Program-made: the position numbers and the translations under genes
Notes under the pieces: generated by a model
Database searches by the model: none
Told to the model about the DNA's origin: nothing
What the model saw: the letters and a program-made list of their open reading frames with translations, nothing else
In this document: positions 7,857 through 15,435 of the stretch, one piece after another
Numbering within the stretch: the stretch's first letter is position 1
Layout: the number at the start of each line of letters is the position of its first letter
From: Actinomycetales bacterium
GTDB lineage: Bacteria > Actinomycetota > Actinomycetes > Actinomycetales > Actinomycetaceae
DNA length: 22,603 nt
NCBI GenBank assembly: GCA_022838965.1
Contig: JALHDK010000009.1
Coordinates: 1-22,603 of the forward strand
Reading direction: 5' to 3'

Positions 7857-7885
7857 ACGCTAGGGGCGCCGACCCGGACGGTCAA
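7857..7885 (-). promoter_or_regulatory. Sigma-70-type promoter of the contractile tail operon
   Basis: Reading the minus strand, TTGACC (-35, 7880-7885) is followed by a 17-bp spacer and TAGCGT (-10, 7857-7862). This predicts a start near 7850 and a leader of about 130 nt before the sheath ATG. Both hexamers are close to the housekeeping consensus with ideal spacing, which is notable in such GC-rich DNA. Confidence 0.7.
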
Positions 7886-8002
7886 GGGTGCGCGCCGAAG
7901 TCGGCCAGAAACCCCGGGTGCGATCCCGCCCGTTCGTCTGCGGGTGTCGACGCAGGTCAGCGACGCGGCCGCCGGGCCCTCGTCGCCGGCCCCCGGGAGG
8001 GC

Positions 8003-8008
8003 TATCGT
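8003..8008 (+). promoter_or_regulatory. -10 element, probably leaderless methyltransferase promoter
   Basis: TATCGT fits the actinobacterial TANNNT -10 and ends six bases before the GTG start at 8015, the spacing expected if transcription begins at the start codon. A GGGAGG at 7995-8000 is too far away to be a good ribosome site. No clear -35 is visible. Confidence 0.5.
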
Positions 8009-8014
8009 GAGTCC

Positions 8015-8626
8015 GTGAGTGGATTCGACGAGAAGGCCGCCACGTGGGACGACGACGAGAAGCGTGCCCGGGCCGCCGCCGTCGCCGCGGCGATCGCCGA
8101 GCGGGTGCCGCTCGCGGACGTGCGGGACATGCTGGAGTTCGGCTGTGGCACCGGCCTGCTCAGCCTCGCCCTCGACCCGGCGCCGCCCCGCGCGCTCCTC
8201 ACGGACACCTCGGCAGGAATGCTCGAGGTGGTGCGGGGAAAGCTGGCCGCGTCCGGCCGCGCGGACTGGCAGGCCCTTGACATCGATCTCACCGTCACGG
8301 ATCTCCCCGACCGGCGGTTCGACCTTGTCGTCTCGCTGCTCGCACTCCACCACGTCGCGGACGTGCCGGGGCTGATCGCCCGGTTCCACCGGGTGCTGCG
8401 CCCCGGCGGCTGGGTGGCCCTCAGTGATCTCGACAGCGACGACGGTCTCTTCCACGACGCCCACACCCACCGCCACCACGACGGCTTCGATCGGGCGGCC
8501 CTCGCGGAATCGCTGGCGGCGGCGGGTTTCCGGGACATCGCGTTCTCCACCCCCCACCACCAGCGCAAGGTGGTCGACGGCGTGGAGCGCACCTTCCCGC
8601 TGTTCCTCGCGGTGGCTCGGGCCTGA
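8015..8626 (+). CDS. Class I SAM-dependent methyltransferase
   Basis: A 203-aa cytoplasmic methyltransferase of the UbiE/Methyltransf_11 type. Motif I is 'MLEFGCGTGLLSLAL' (E.G.G.G, SAM binding). It is followed by 'LTDTSAGMLEVV' (acidic loop and GML helix), 'WQALDIDL' (motif II region), 'RFDLVVSLLALHHVADV' (post-II) and 'FHRVLRPGGWVALSDLD' (motif III). The His-rich segment 'DAHTHRHHDGFD' near residue 150 leads into a C-terminal helix typical of this group. The substrate cannot be told from sequence. It starts at GTG 8015 with a probable leaderless mRNA and is divergent from the tail operon; the downstream hydrolase begins 10 nt after its stop, so the two are probably co-transcribed. Confidence 0.88.
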   Translation: MSGFDEKAATWDDDEKRARAAAVAAAIAERVPLADVRDMLEFGCGTGLLSLALDPAPPRALLTDTSAGMLEVVRGKLAASGRADWQALDIDLTVTDLPDRRFDLVVSLLALHHVADVPGLIARFHRVLRPGGWVALSDLDSDDGLFHDAHTHRHHDGFDRAALAESLAAAGFRDIAFSTPHHQRKVVDGVERTFPLFLAVARA

Positions 8627-8636
8627 GGCCGGGGCG

Positions 8637-9458
8637 GTGCGCCGGATCGTCGGGGTGATCCTTGTTGTCGTGGCGGTGGCAGGAGTCGTGATGGGCGGTG
8701 CGTGGGCCCTGCAACGCAGACTGATCTACTTCCCGGACGCCCGCGCCCTCCCCCCGGCCGCAACGGTCCTCGACGGCGCCCGTGAGGTGACCCTCCACAC
8801 TGCGGACGGGCTGGGGCTGACGGCATGGTTCGTACCGCCGTCGGGCCCGGACACGGGCGTGGCGGTGCTGGTGGCCCACGGCAACGGCGGGAACATCGCG
8901 GACCGCGCGGACCTGGCGCGCGAACTCGTCCGCCGCGGTCTGGCCGTCCTGCTGCTCGAGTACCGGGGCTACGGCGGGAACCCGGGCTCGCCGTCGGAGG
9001 AGGGCCTGGCGCTGGACGCGGAGGCGGCAGTCGCGACGCTGCGGGATCTCGGATACCCGCCCGGGCGAACCGTCTTCTTCGGGGAGTCGCTGGGCACCGG
9101 GGTGGTGGCGCGCCTCGCCGCCACGCACCCGCCCGCGGGTGTGGTGCTGCGCTCGCCGTTCCCCGAGCTGGCCGACGTCGGCGCGCACCATTACCCGTGG
9201 CTGCCGGTGCGCGCGATCCTGACCGACCGGTTCCCGGTCTCGGAGCACCTCGGGCGGGTGACGGTGCCGGTGGTGGTGATCCGGGGTGACCGTGACTCGA
9301 TCGTGCCCACGGAGCTCAGCCACCGGGTGGCCGTCGCGGCGCCCACCCTCGTGGAGGAGGTGGTGCTGCCCGCCGACCACAATGACACCATCATGGTCGG
9401 TGGGCCTGTCGCGGACGTCGTGGCACGGCTGGTCACGGGCCACGAAGCGAAAGGATGA
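8637..9458 (+). CDS. Membrane-anchored alpha/beta hydrolase (Bem46/ABHD13-like)
   Basis: A 273-aa serine hydrolase with an N-terminal membrane anchor (residues about 4-24, 'IVGVILVVVAVAGVVMGGAW') followed by 'QRRLIYFP', the opening of Bem46/YqkD/ABHD13-like enzymes. The oxyanion region is 'VAHGNGGN' (79-86), the nucleophile elbow 'GESLGTG' puts Ser at 151, the acid is Asp220 in 'GDRDSIVP', and the base is His248 in 'PADHND'. The catalytic domain therefore probably faces outward. The start is GTG 8637, with GAGG overlapping the methyltransferase stop 8 nt upstream. Its stop overlaps the GNAT start (ATGA, 9455-9458). Substrate unknown; esterase or thioesterase activity is a family expectation only. 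Confidence 0.85.
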   Translation: MRRIVGVILVVVAVAGVVMGGAWALQRRLIYFPDARALPPAATVLDGAREVTLHTADGLGLTAWFVPPSGPDTGVAVLVAHGNGGNIADRADLARELVRRGLAVLLLEYRGYGGNPGSPSEEGLALDAEAAVATLRDLGYPPGRTVFFGESLGTGVVARLAATHPPAGVVLRSPFPELADVGAHHYPWLPVRAILTDRFPVSEHLGRVTVPVVVIRGDRDSIVPTELSHRVAVAAPTLVEEVVLPADHNDTIMVGGPVADVVARLVTGHEAKG

Positions 9459-10012
9459 CGGTGGACCTGAACGAGTGGGGCGGCGCGCCCATCCCGGACG
9501 ACATCTGGGAGGGCGTGGTCACGATCTACCGGGACTCGTTCCCGGCCGCGGAGCGCATGGACGAGGACGCCCTGCGGGGAAGCATTGAGGCCGGCCGGCG
9601 GCGCCTGTGGACGCTCGGCGGGGTGGAGGCGTTCGCGGTCGCGCTCGACCTGACGACGGCGCCCCCGTGGGTGTTCGGCGAATACCTCGCAGTCCGCGAG
9701 GGCGCCCGCTCCGGCGGCCTCGGGGGTGCGTTGCTCGGGGCCTTTCGTGCCCTCGGACGGCCCGTGGTGCTGGAGGTCGAGGACCCGGCGTGGGCCGGTG
9801 AGACGGCGATGCGACGCATCACGTTCTATGAACGCCACGGAGCGCGCCGGGTGCCGGGATCCGAGGGATTCCGGGCGCCGGACCTGGCGAGGCCGGGCGA
9901 GTCGATCCCGATGTGGTTGCTGCAGCTGCCGGGGGATGCCGGCGCGGAGCAGGGCGAGGCGCTCGGGCGGCTGCTTGTGGGGGCAATCCTGGCGGAGGGT
10001 TACGTGGTCTGA
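9455..10012 (+). CDS. GNAT-family N-acetyltransferase
   Basis: A 185-aa GNAT-like acetyltransferase. The acetyl-CoA pyrophosphate-binding loop is visible as 'LAVREGARSGGLGGALLGAF' around residues 78-97, a variant of R/Q-x-x-G-x-G/A. It is followed by 'PVVLEVEDP' (motif A to B strand) and 'MRRITFYERHGARRV' (motif B with the usual F/Y-ERxGF-like helix). The N-terminal part 'VTIYRDSFPAAERMDED' resembles GNATs that act on small molecules. It is coupled to the hydrolase by a four-base overlap and ends the operon. Substrate unknown. Confidence 0.8.
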   Translation: MTVDLNEWGGAPIPDDIWEGVVTIYRDSFPAAERMDEDALRGSIEAGRRRLWTLGGVEAFAVALDLTTAPPWVFGEYLAVREGARSGGLGGALLGAFRALGRPVVLEVEDPAWAGETAMRRITFYERHGARRVPGSEGFRAPDLARPGESIPMWLLQLPGDAGAEQGEALGRLLVGAILAEGYVV

Positions 10013-10016
10013 TCCT

Positions 10017-10037
10017 GCCCGCCGTGCGACGGGCGGG
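10017..10037 (+). terminator. Possible GC-rich hairpin after the GNAT gene
   Basis: Five bases past the stop, CCCGCC (10018-10023) can pair with GGCGGG (10032-10037); an alternative GCCCG/CGGGC pairing also exists. No T-tract follows, so it is only a weak candidate terminator. Confidence 0.3.
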
Positions 10038-10114
10038 GAGTCGGGAACCCCGGTGTGGAGACTGCGCTAGGGTGCTGAGTGCGGGTGAGGGGATGAGAGG
10101 AAGCGGGTGGAGGA

Positions 10115-11578
10115 ATGGGACGGACGGTCGCGCAGCTGGGTGCCCTTGCCGTCGCCGCTTCACTGGCCCTGAGTGCCTGCTCGGAGGCCACCAGCGAAGC
10201 CACGACTGCCGCGGCGACGTCGTCAGCGTGGGAGCAGATCAAGGAGGCGCACTTCGCGGGGCTCGAGCCCGTCAATGCCGTCGGGGACAGCACACAGATC
10301 CAGAGTTTCCCCTTGATGATCGCGAGGGACCAGCTGAGCGAACTCCGGGAGGATCCGGCTCGATTCGAACACCATGGGTATCTCTTCGAACTTGCCCTGG
10401 TGGACGACGTCGCCCCGGGTGATTACAGCGTGCTCGCGCTTCCCACCGCCAGCTAAGGCACACCGCCTGAGGAACTCGCCGCCAATCTGGTCACTCTCTG
10501 GGCCGATCCTGCGGTCCTCTCGCGTTTCCGGGAGAACGATGAGGTGGCCGTGGCGGGTGTCGTTGTCACGGGGAGGGAGTTGGGCATCGACGTGCCGTTC
10601 GCCCTGTATGCCCTCCACATGGTCCCCCTCGAGGAGTATCAGGCGATCTCGCTGACCGTGGGGGCGATCGAGCCCCTGCGCGTGCCTGCAAACACCGTGA
10701 CAGACACGATCGCCATCGGGACCCGGCCCGAGTCGGTGGCGGTGTACGCGGCGGCGGGTGCGCTGTTCGTGGCCAACTCCGGAGACGGCACGGTGTCGGT
10801 GATCGACGCAAGAAGTCACCGCTCAACGGCCACGATCCCCGTAGGAGCGGAGCCATGTGACCTTGCGCTCGACACGGGAACCGGGATCCTCTACGCCTCC
10901 AACAGGGGTTCCGGGAACGTATCCGTCATCGACACGCTCACGAACACGGTGTCCGCCTCGATCGCCGTGGGGCGCAGCCCCAGCGCGGTGATCGGAAACT
11001 CGTCCGTGGGGCTGTATGTCGCCAACCAGATGGACGGGACCGTGTCGGTCGCGGACACCGACACCAATGCTGTCCTGGGACCGGTCACCGTCGGTGCCGG
11101 GCCGCAGGCTCTCGCTCTCGACGGCGCACGCAGCACGGTGTACGTGGCGAGCGCCGTCGCCGGAACCGTTGCGATTCTGGACGCCACCACCGACACCGTG
11201 CGAGCGTCCATCCCTGTGGGCGGGAGCCCATCGGGCGTAGCGGTGGATCCCGCGTCCGCGACTGTCTACGTCACCAGGTCGGCCGATGCATCGGTTTCCG
11301 TGATCGACACCGTGTCCAGGCGGATCACGGCAACGGTGCGCGTGGGATCCAATCCAGCCGGCCTCGCGCTCGACAGCCGTTCGCAAGCCCTGTATGTCGC
11401 CAACTCCGGGGATGGGACAGTGTCGGTGATCGACACCACGTCCCTTCAGGTGGTGAACACCATTCCGGTGGGAGTGAATCCTTCCGCAATCGCGGTGGAC
11501 ACCAGATCCGGCGGAGTGTATGTCGCCAATTCGGGGGACGGAACGCTCTCGGTCCTGCGGGCACGGACAGAGCGCTGA
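10115..11578 (+). pseudogene. YVTN seven-bladed beta-propeller lipoprotein, split by an in-frame TAA
   Basis: One frame runs from ATG 10115 to TGA 11578 (488 codons counting both stops) but has a TAA at 10454-10456 after 113 residues. The N-terminus is a lipoprotein signal (lipobox LSAC, 'VAASLALSACSEATSEA'), and GGAGGA directly precedes the ATG. After a 150-200 residue unrecognised domain that spans the TAA come seven YVTN repeats of about 42 residues ('VANSGDGTVSVID' and similar; 'I.VG..P...A.D'), a complete propeller. Such lipoproteins usually bind partners or polymers at the cell surface. As written, only a 113-aa exported lipoprotein is made; a GTG at 10544 could restart the propeller, but without a signal peptide. 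A TAG-GGT-like -10 (10068-10073) may drive it. Nonsense mutation, sequencing error or recoding are all possible. Confidence 0.8.
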
Positions 11579-11590
11579 GCCGGCCCGCGG

Positions 11591-11635
11591 CGGTGAGTTT
11601 CCGAGGATTCACCGGCGATGAGCGTGGCGGCCGCC
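11591..11635 (+). other. Inverted repeats in the propeller-NRPS intergenic gap
   Basis: CGGTGA (11591-11596) can pair with TCACCG (11609-11614), and GGCGGCCGCC (11626-11635) is a perfect palindrome. They may end transcription from the propeller gene or serve as an operator upstream of the synthetase. The rest of 11579-11757 shows only the -10 element listed separately. Confidence 0.3.
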
Positions 11636-11715
11636 TGGCCGTGTTCGGCGCCGTCACGGTGTTTCTGAACGTCCATGTGGTGGCACAGGACGTCCAACGC
11701 TGCCGGTGGAGCATG

Positions 11716-11721
11716 CATAAT
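11716..11721 (+). promoter_or_regulatory. Near-consensus -10 of the Pls-like operon
   Basis: CATAAT stands out in GC-rich DNA and is one base from TATAAT; a TG directly precedes it. The -35 position (TCCAAC, 11693-11698, 17-bp spacing) is poor. Transcription would begin near 11728, about 57 nt before the chosen synthetase start. Confidence 0.5.
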
Positions 11722-11771
11722 GGGGACGGTTAGCACACGTCGGCGAATGCGCCCAGTGTGAGAGTCGAAGC

Positions 11772-11779
11772 GGGGGAGG
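11772..11779 (+). promoter_or_regulatory. Ribosome binding site deciding the synthetase start
   Basis: GGGGGAGG lies five bases before ATG 11785. It favours this codon over the upstream in-frame GTG at 11758, which has no comparable site. Confidence 0.75.
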
Positions 11780-11784
11780 CGCAG

Positions 11785-14700
11785 ATGGCACCACCACCTT
11801 CGCCCGGAACCGGACCCTCGGCGACGGTTACGCGTGGGGAGGCGCCACAGGCTTCCGAACACTGGGCCTACATCGCCGACATTCCTCGGCCAGGTGCCCT
11901 GCACCAGTTCGTTGAGGCCACCGCGGAACGCACTCCCCACGCGACTGCCCTCGAGTGTGCGGGCGAGCTCCTCACCTATCGCGAGTTCGACGAGGCGGGG
12001 AACCGCCTCGCACGGCACCTGTGGGGCCGCGGCATACGACCCGGGTCGGTGGTCGGCATTCTGGTCGATCGCTCGGTCGCGATGTATGTCGCGATCCTCG
12101 GGGCGTTGAAGGCCGGCGCATGCTACGTGCCGATCGATCCCAAGTCTCCCCACGACCGCGTCGCGTACATCGTGAAGGACGCCGGGGTGAGCGCGCTTCT
12201 CACCACCCGAGATCGCGCCACCTCCAGTGACGGTGTTGGTGTTGAACGGGTGTGGCTGGACTCCCTCCGCGCTCAGCTTGCCACGGGGGACGGCTCGCGG
12301 ATCGACCTCTCGATCAACGACGAGTCGGCCGCCTACATCATCTACACGTCCGGTTCGACGGGGCGGCCAAAGGGAGTGGCAGTCTCGCACCGCAGCATCT
12401 GCAACTTCGTGGTGGTGGCCTCCGAGGTCTACGGGGTCACCGCGCGGGATCGCGTCTACCAGGGGCTCTCCATCTCGTTCGACTTCTCCCTGGAAGAGTT
12501 GTGGACCACGTGGGCGAAGGGTGCCACCCTCGTCGCCGGCCCGACGGACGGCCGTCAGGTCGGTCCTGAGCTGGCGGACTTCCTGGAACAGCAGCGGATC
12601 ACGTTCCTCCATGCGGTTCCGACTGTTCTCTCCACCATGGATCGCACGCTCCCGCTGATCCGCACGCTCAACCTGGGCGGCGAGCCGTGCCCTCAGGAGC
12701 TCGTCGAGCGATGGGGTGCCCCTGACCGCCGGATCCTCAACACCTATGGGCCGACCGAGTGCACATCGAGTTGCACGTGGGCGGAGCTCCGCCCCGGTGT
12801 CCCCGTGACCATCGGCACCCCCTTGCCCACCTACACCTGCACGCTCCGTGATGAGGATTTCGCCATCGTGCCCGACGGCGAGGTCGGAGAGTTGTGCATC
12901 GGCGGCATCGGCGTGGCGTTGGGCTACATCGGCCTGCCGGCCCAGACCGCTGAGAAGTTCGTCATCGACGAGCGCGGGGAAAGGGTCTACCGCACCGGTG
13001 ACCTTGGCCGCTATGACGAGAACGGCAACATCGTCTACATGGGCCGAAAGGATGCCGAGGTCAAGGTCCGCGGCCACCGCGTCGATCTGGGCGAGATCGA
13101 GAGCACCCTTCTCCAGAGCTCGCTCGTCTCATCAGCGGTTGTCAGCAAGCTGGATGTCGAGGGCACCGGCGGTGAGCTCGTGGCCTACCTTCTCCTCGCA
13201 GGCTCGACCGTTGGCACCCGTGAGCTCGCAACCAGACTGCGCGACCACTGCCGCAGCCAGCTTCCCGCCTACATGGTCCCCGACTACGTCGAGTTCGTCG
13301 ACGAGATACCGCTCATGCCGTCGGGCAAGGCGGACCGCTCCGCCCTTCCCCCACCGGTTCATCCGCGGCTTGTCCATGGGTCCAATGGACGCCACAGCTC
13401 GCCGCGAACCGCGACGGAGAGGTGGATGACCGAAGCATGGGCCGAAGCGTTCCGCCTGCCAGCCGACCAGATCTCCACAAGGGCGGACTTCTTCACCGAT
13501 CTCGGTGGGCACTCACTTCTCGCTGCAACGTTGGTCTCCCGGTTGCGCTCATCGGGACGGCCCGGCACGCAAGATCTGTCCATTCCCGACCTCTATGCGA
13601 ACCCGACGGTGCAACGGTTGTCGGCCTTCCTCGATCGGGAAGTTGCCGCGGGCCCGGGGCTGAGAGCCGCGACCACGGCGGTGAGCAGGCAACGGTACAG
13701 CCGGCTGAGGATCGTTGCCTTCGGTGCGCTGCAGGTGCTGTACATCTACTTCGCGGTCCTGCTGGCTTTCGCGCCGACAGGCGTCGTGTACAGCATCCAC
13801 GCGGGCGTCCCGTCGTTCGACATGCTCCTCCAGATGGCCGCCACGCTGCCGGTGAGCTACCTGGTCGCGCGGTGGCTGCTCCCGGTGATCACCGCCAGGC
13901 TATCCGCGCCAGGCATCACCCCGGGGGAACACCCCCTGTATGGTCGCGTCCACCTCCGGGTGTGGCTGATTCAACGAGCTGTCGGCATGTCGCCCTTGGA
14001 GCATCTCTCCGGCTCACACCTCATGGCACCGTACCTGAGGCTGCTCGGCGCACGGATCGGTGAGGCATGCCACATTGGCACCGCCCACATTGCCCTGCCT
14101 CCGGTTGTCGAGGTGGGCGACGATGTCACGATCGGCTACGGCACCCACCTCCGCGGATTCGAGATCCAGAACGGGATGCTCCGGATCGGCCACATTCGAC
14201 TCCGTGACCGCGCCAACATCGGGGCCAACTGCGTGCTGACGGGTCCATGCTCCGTGGGCGACGAGGCCATCGTGCGAGCTCAATCCCTGCTCCTCCCCGC
14301 ATCCGACATCGGCGCCCGCGAGGTGTGGGCCGGCTCGCCCGCGAGCCTCACCCGCACCGCGAATGATCCCGCCATCGATGCGATGATCGAGTGCCACAGC
14401 GCTCCTCGCGAGTGGCCAAGGTTGCTGACCCGCCGGATGTCCCTGGGGGTGGTGTTCCTCGAGATTCTTCCGATGCTGGCGATGCTTCCCATCATCGGGA
14501 TTGTCTGGTGGACCTTGCTCACCTACGACGACCGATGGGCACTCGTCGCCACCGCGGTATCGGGCCCACTGTTCGTCCTCACCACCTGCGGACTGATCCT
14601 CTGGTTCCGCCGGTTCGCGCTCCTTGACACACCGGTGGGAATCCACCACCTCCGCTCTGAGCTGGGCGTCGAGAAGTGGTTCGGGGACAAGCTTCTCGAG

Positions 14701-15435
14701 GCCAGCCTCGAACTCACCAACTCGCTCTATGGCACGCTCTACACTCCCCACTGGCTGAGGCTGCTCGGCGCGAAGGTCGGCAAGGGGACGGAGATCGCGA
14801 CCATCGCGAACATTGATCCTGACCTTCTCACCCTCAAGGACGATTCCTTCGTCGCGGACATGGCGTCGATTGGGTCCGCGACCTATGCGAACGGACACGT
14901 GGCGTTCCGCCGCACCATCGTCAACAGTCGAGCTTTCGTGGGGAACGCCTCCTTCGTGCCCTCCGGATCGAATCTTGGCGAGAACTCCCTGATCGGCGTC
15001 CTCACGAAGCCACCTGTCGGGGGTGCTCCCCGCGGTACATCCTGGCTCGGCTCGCCTCCGATCTTCCTTCCGAACCGCGAGATGTACGACGAGTTCGGTG
15101 AAGCCTCGACGTTCAGGCCTCCGCGCCGGAAGGTGATCGCCAGGTACATCATCGAGTTCTTCCGGACGACGCTTCCGGCGTCCATCCTCGGACTCTCGGC
15201 CTTCTTCACCCTGTGGATGCTGGCATTCCTTGCGCGGACCTGGGACATGTGGTCGGTCGTCCTCATCACCGGCGTCGTGGCCCTCACCGGGAGCGTGCTC
15301 GTGACGCTCGCCGTCTCCCTGCTCGCACCCGCCCACGGCCCGAGGCGTCGTGGCCCTCACCGGGAGCGTGCTCGTGACGCTGCTGGTAGCAGCGATCAAG
15401 TGGCTGCTTGTCGGCCGCTACCGTCCGCGCGTTGA
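11785..15435 (+). CDS. Pls/PosA-type NRPS (epsilon-poly-lysine-synthetase-like), frameshifted 3' part
   Basis: This is the A-T-membrane part of a Pls/PosA-family synthetase. The adenylation domain (about 25-520) has 'YIIYTSGSTGRPKG' (~184-197), 'FDFSLEELW', 'NTYGPTE', 'YRTGDLGRY' and the catalytic Lys515 in 'PSGKADR'. The thiolation domain has 'DLGGHSLL' with the phosphopantetheine Ser577. There is no condensation or thioesterase domain; as in Pls, membrane pairs (about 640-710, 885-950, 1120-1175) alternate with left-handed-beta-helix domains ('LRLLGARIG', 'LRLLGAKVGKGTEI'). The family adenylates an amino acid and polymerises it at the membrane. The natural frame ends at about codon 1174, where a 73-bp insertion shifts it; the last ~40 residues ('GPRRRGPHRERARDA...') are out-of-frame sequence. 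The third helix domain is in the next frame. Confidence 0.88.
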   Translation: MAPPPSPGTGPSATVTRGEAPQASEHWAYIADIPRPGALHQFVEATAERTPHATALECAGELLTYREFDEAGNRLARHLWGRGIRPGSVVGILVDRSVAMYVAILGALKAGACYVPIDPKSPHDRVAYIVKDAGVSALLTTRDRATSSDGVGVERVWLDSLRAQLATGDGSRIDLSINDESAAYIIYTSGSTGRPKGVAVSHRSICNFVVVASEVYGVTARDRVYQGLSISFDFSLEELWTTWAKGATLVAGPTDGRQVGPELADFLEQQRITFLHAVPTVLSTMDRTLPLIRTLNLGGEPCPQELVERWGAPDRRILNTYGPTECTSSCTWAELRPGVPVTIGTPLPTYTCTLRDEDFAIVPDGEVGELCIGGIGVALGYIGLPAQTAEKFVIDERGERVYRTGDLGRYDENGNIVYMGRKDAEVKVRGHRVDLGEIESTLLQSSLVSSAVVSKLDVEGTGGELVAYLLLAGSTVGTRELATRLRDHCRSQLPAYMVPDYVEFVDEIPLMPSGKADRSALPPPVHPRLVHGSNGRHSSPRTATERWMTEAWAEAFRLPADQISTRADFFTDLGGHSLLAATLVSRLRSSGRPGTQDLSIPDLYANPTVQRLSAFLDREVAAGPGLRAATTAVSRQRYSRLRIVAFGALQVLYIYFAVLLAFAPTGVVYSIHAGVPSFDMLLQMAATLPVSYLVARWLLPVITARLSAPGITPGEHPLYGRVHLRVWLIQRAVGMSPLEHLSGSHLMAPYLRLLGARIGEACHIGTAHIALPPVVEVGDDVTIGYGTHLRGFEIQNGMLRIGHIRLRDRANIGANCVLTGPCSVGDEAIVRAQSLLLPASDIGAREVWAGSPASLTRTANDPAIDAMIECHSAPREWPRLLTRRMSLGVVFLEILPMLAMLPIIGIVWWTLLTYDDRWALVATAVSGPLFVLTTCGLILWFRRFALLDTPVGIHHLRSELGVEKWFGDKLLEASLELTNSLYGTLYTPHWLRLLGAKVGKGTEIATIANIDPDLLTLKDDSFVADMASIGSATYANGHVAFRRTIVNSRAFVGNASFVPSGSNLGENSLIGVLTKPPVGGAPRGTSWLGSPPIFLPNREMYDEFGEASTFRPPRRKVIARYIIEFFRTTLPASILGLSAFFTLWMLAFLARTWDMWSVVLITGVVALTGSVLVTLAVSLLAPAHGPRRRGPHRERARDAAGSSDQVAACRPLPSAR
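15271..15381 (+). repeat. 38-bp direct repeat flanking 35 bp: frameshifting insertion in the Pls-like gene
   Basis: Positions 15271-15308 and 15344-15381 are identical over 38 bp, offset by 73 bp, and separated by a unique 35-bp segment (15309-15343). Since 73 is not a multiple of three, the frame shifts by one. Deleting either 73-bp unit leaves 5385 nt from 11785 to 17242, exactly 1795 codons, and restores 'VALTGSVLVTLLVAAIKWLL', which matches the corresponding membrane segment of known Pls proteins as I remember them. Confidence 0.9.

Noticed and set aside
1..7885. Type VI secretion system
   Set aside because: Sheath is one protein (not TssB/TssC), hub and spike are separate, and no membrane-complex genes are present; phage-tail or eCIS type fits better.
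1..7885. Complete prophage
   Set aside because: No head, packaging, lysis or integrase genes in the window, and host-type genes start immediately beyond the sheath promoter; the left side is not visible, so this is provisional.
11758..11784. Start of the synthetase at GTG 11758
   Set aside because: No ribosome site before it, whereas GGGGGAGG is placed correctly for ATG 11785.
11446..13077. Minus-strand open frame opposite the adenylation domain
   Set aside because: The plus strand carries unambiguous A-domain motifs; the antisense translation has no recognisable features.
15271..15381. Programmed frameshift
   Set aside because: The shift comes from a 73-bp insertion with a direct repeat, not from a slippery heptamer; no slippery site was seen at the junction.
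14014..15399. Minus-strand open frame opposite the beta-helix domains
   Set aside because: Charged, compositionally biased shadow of the synthetase gene.
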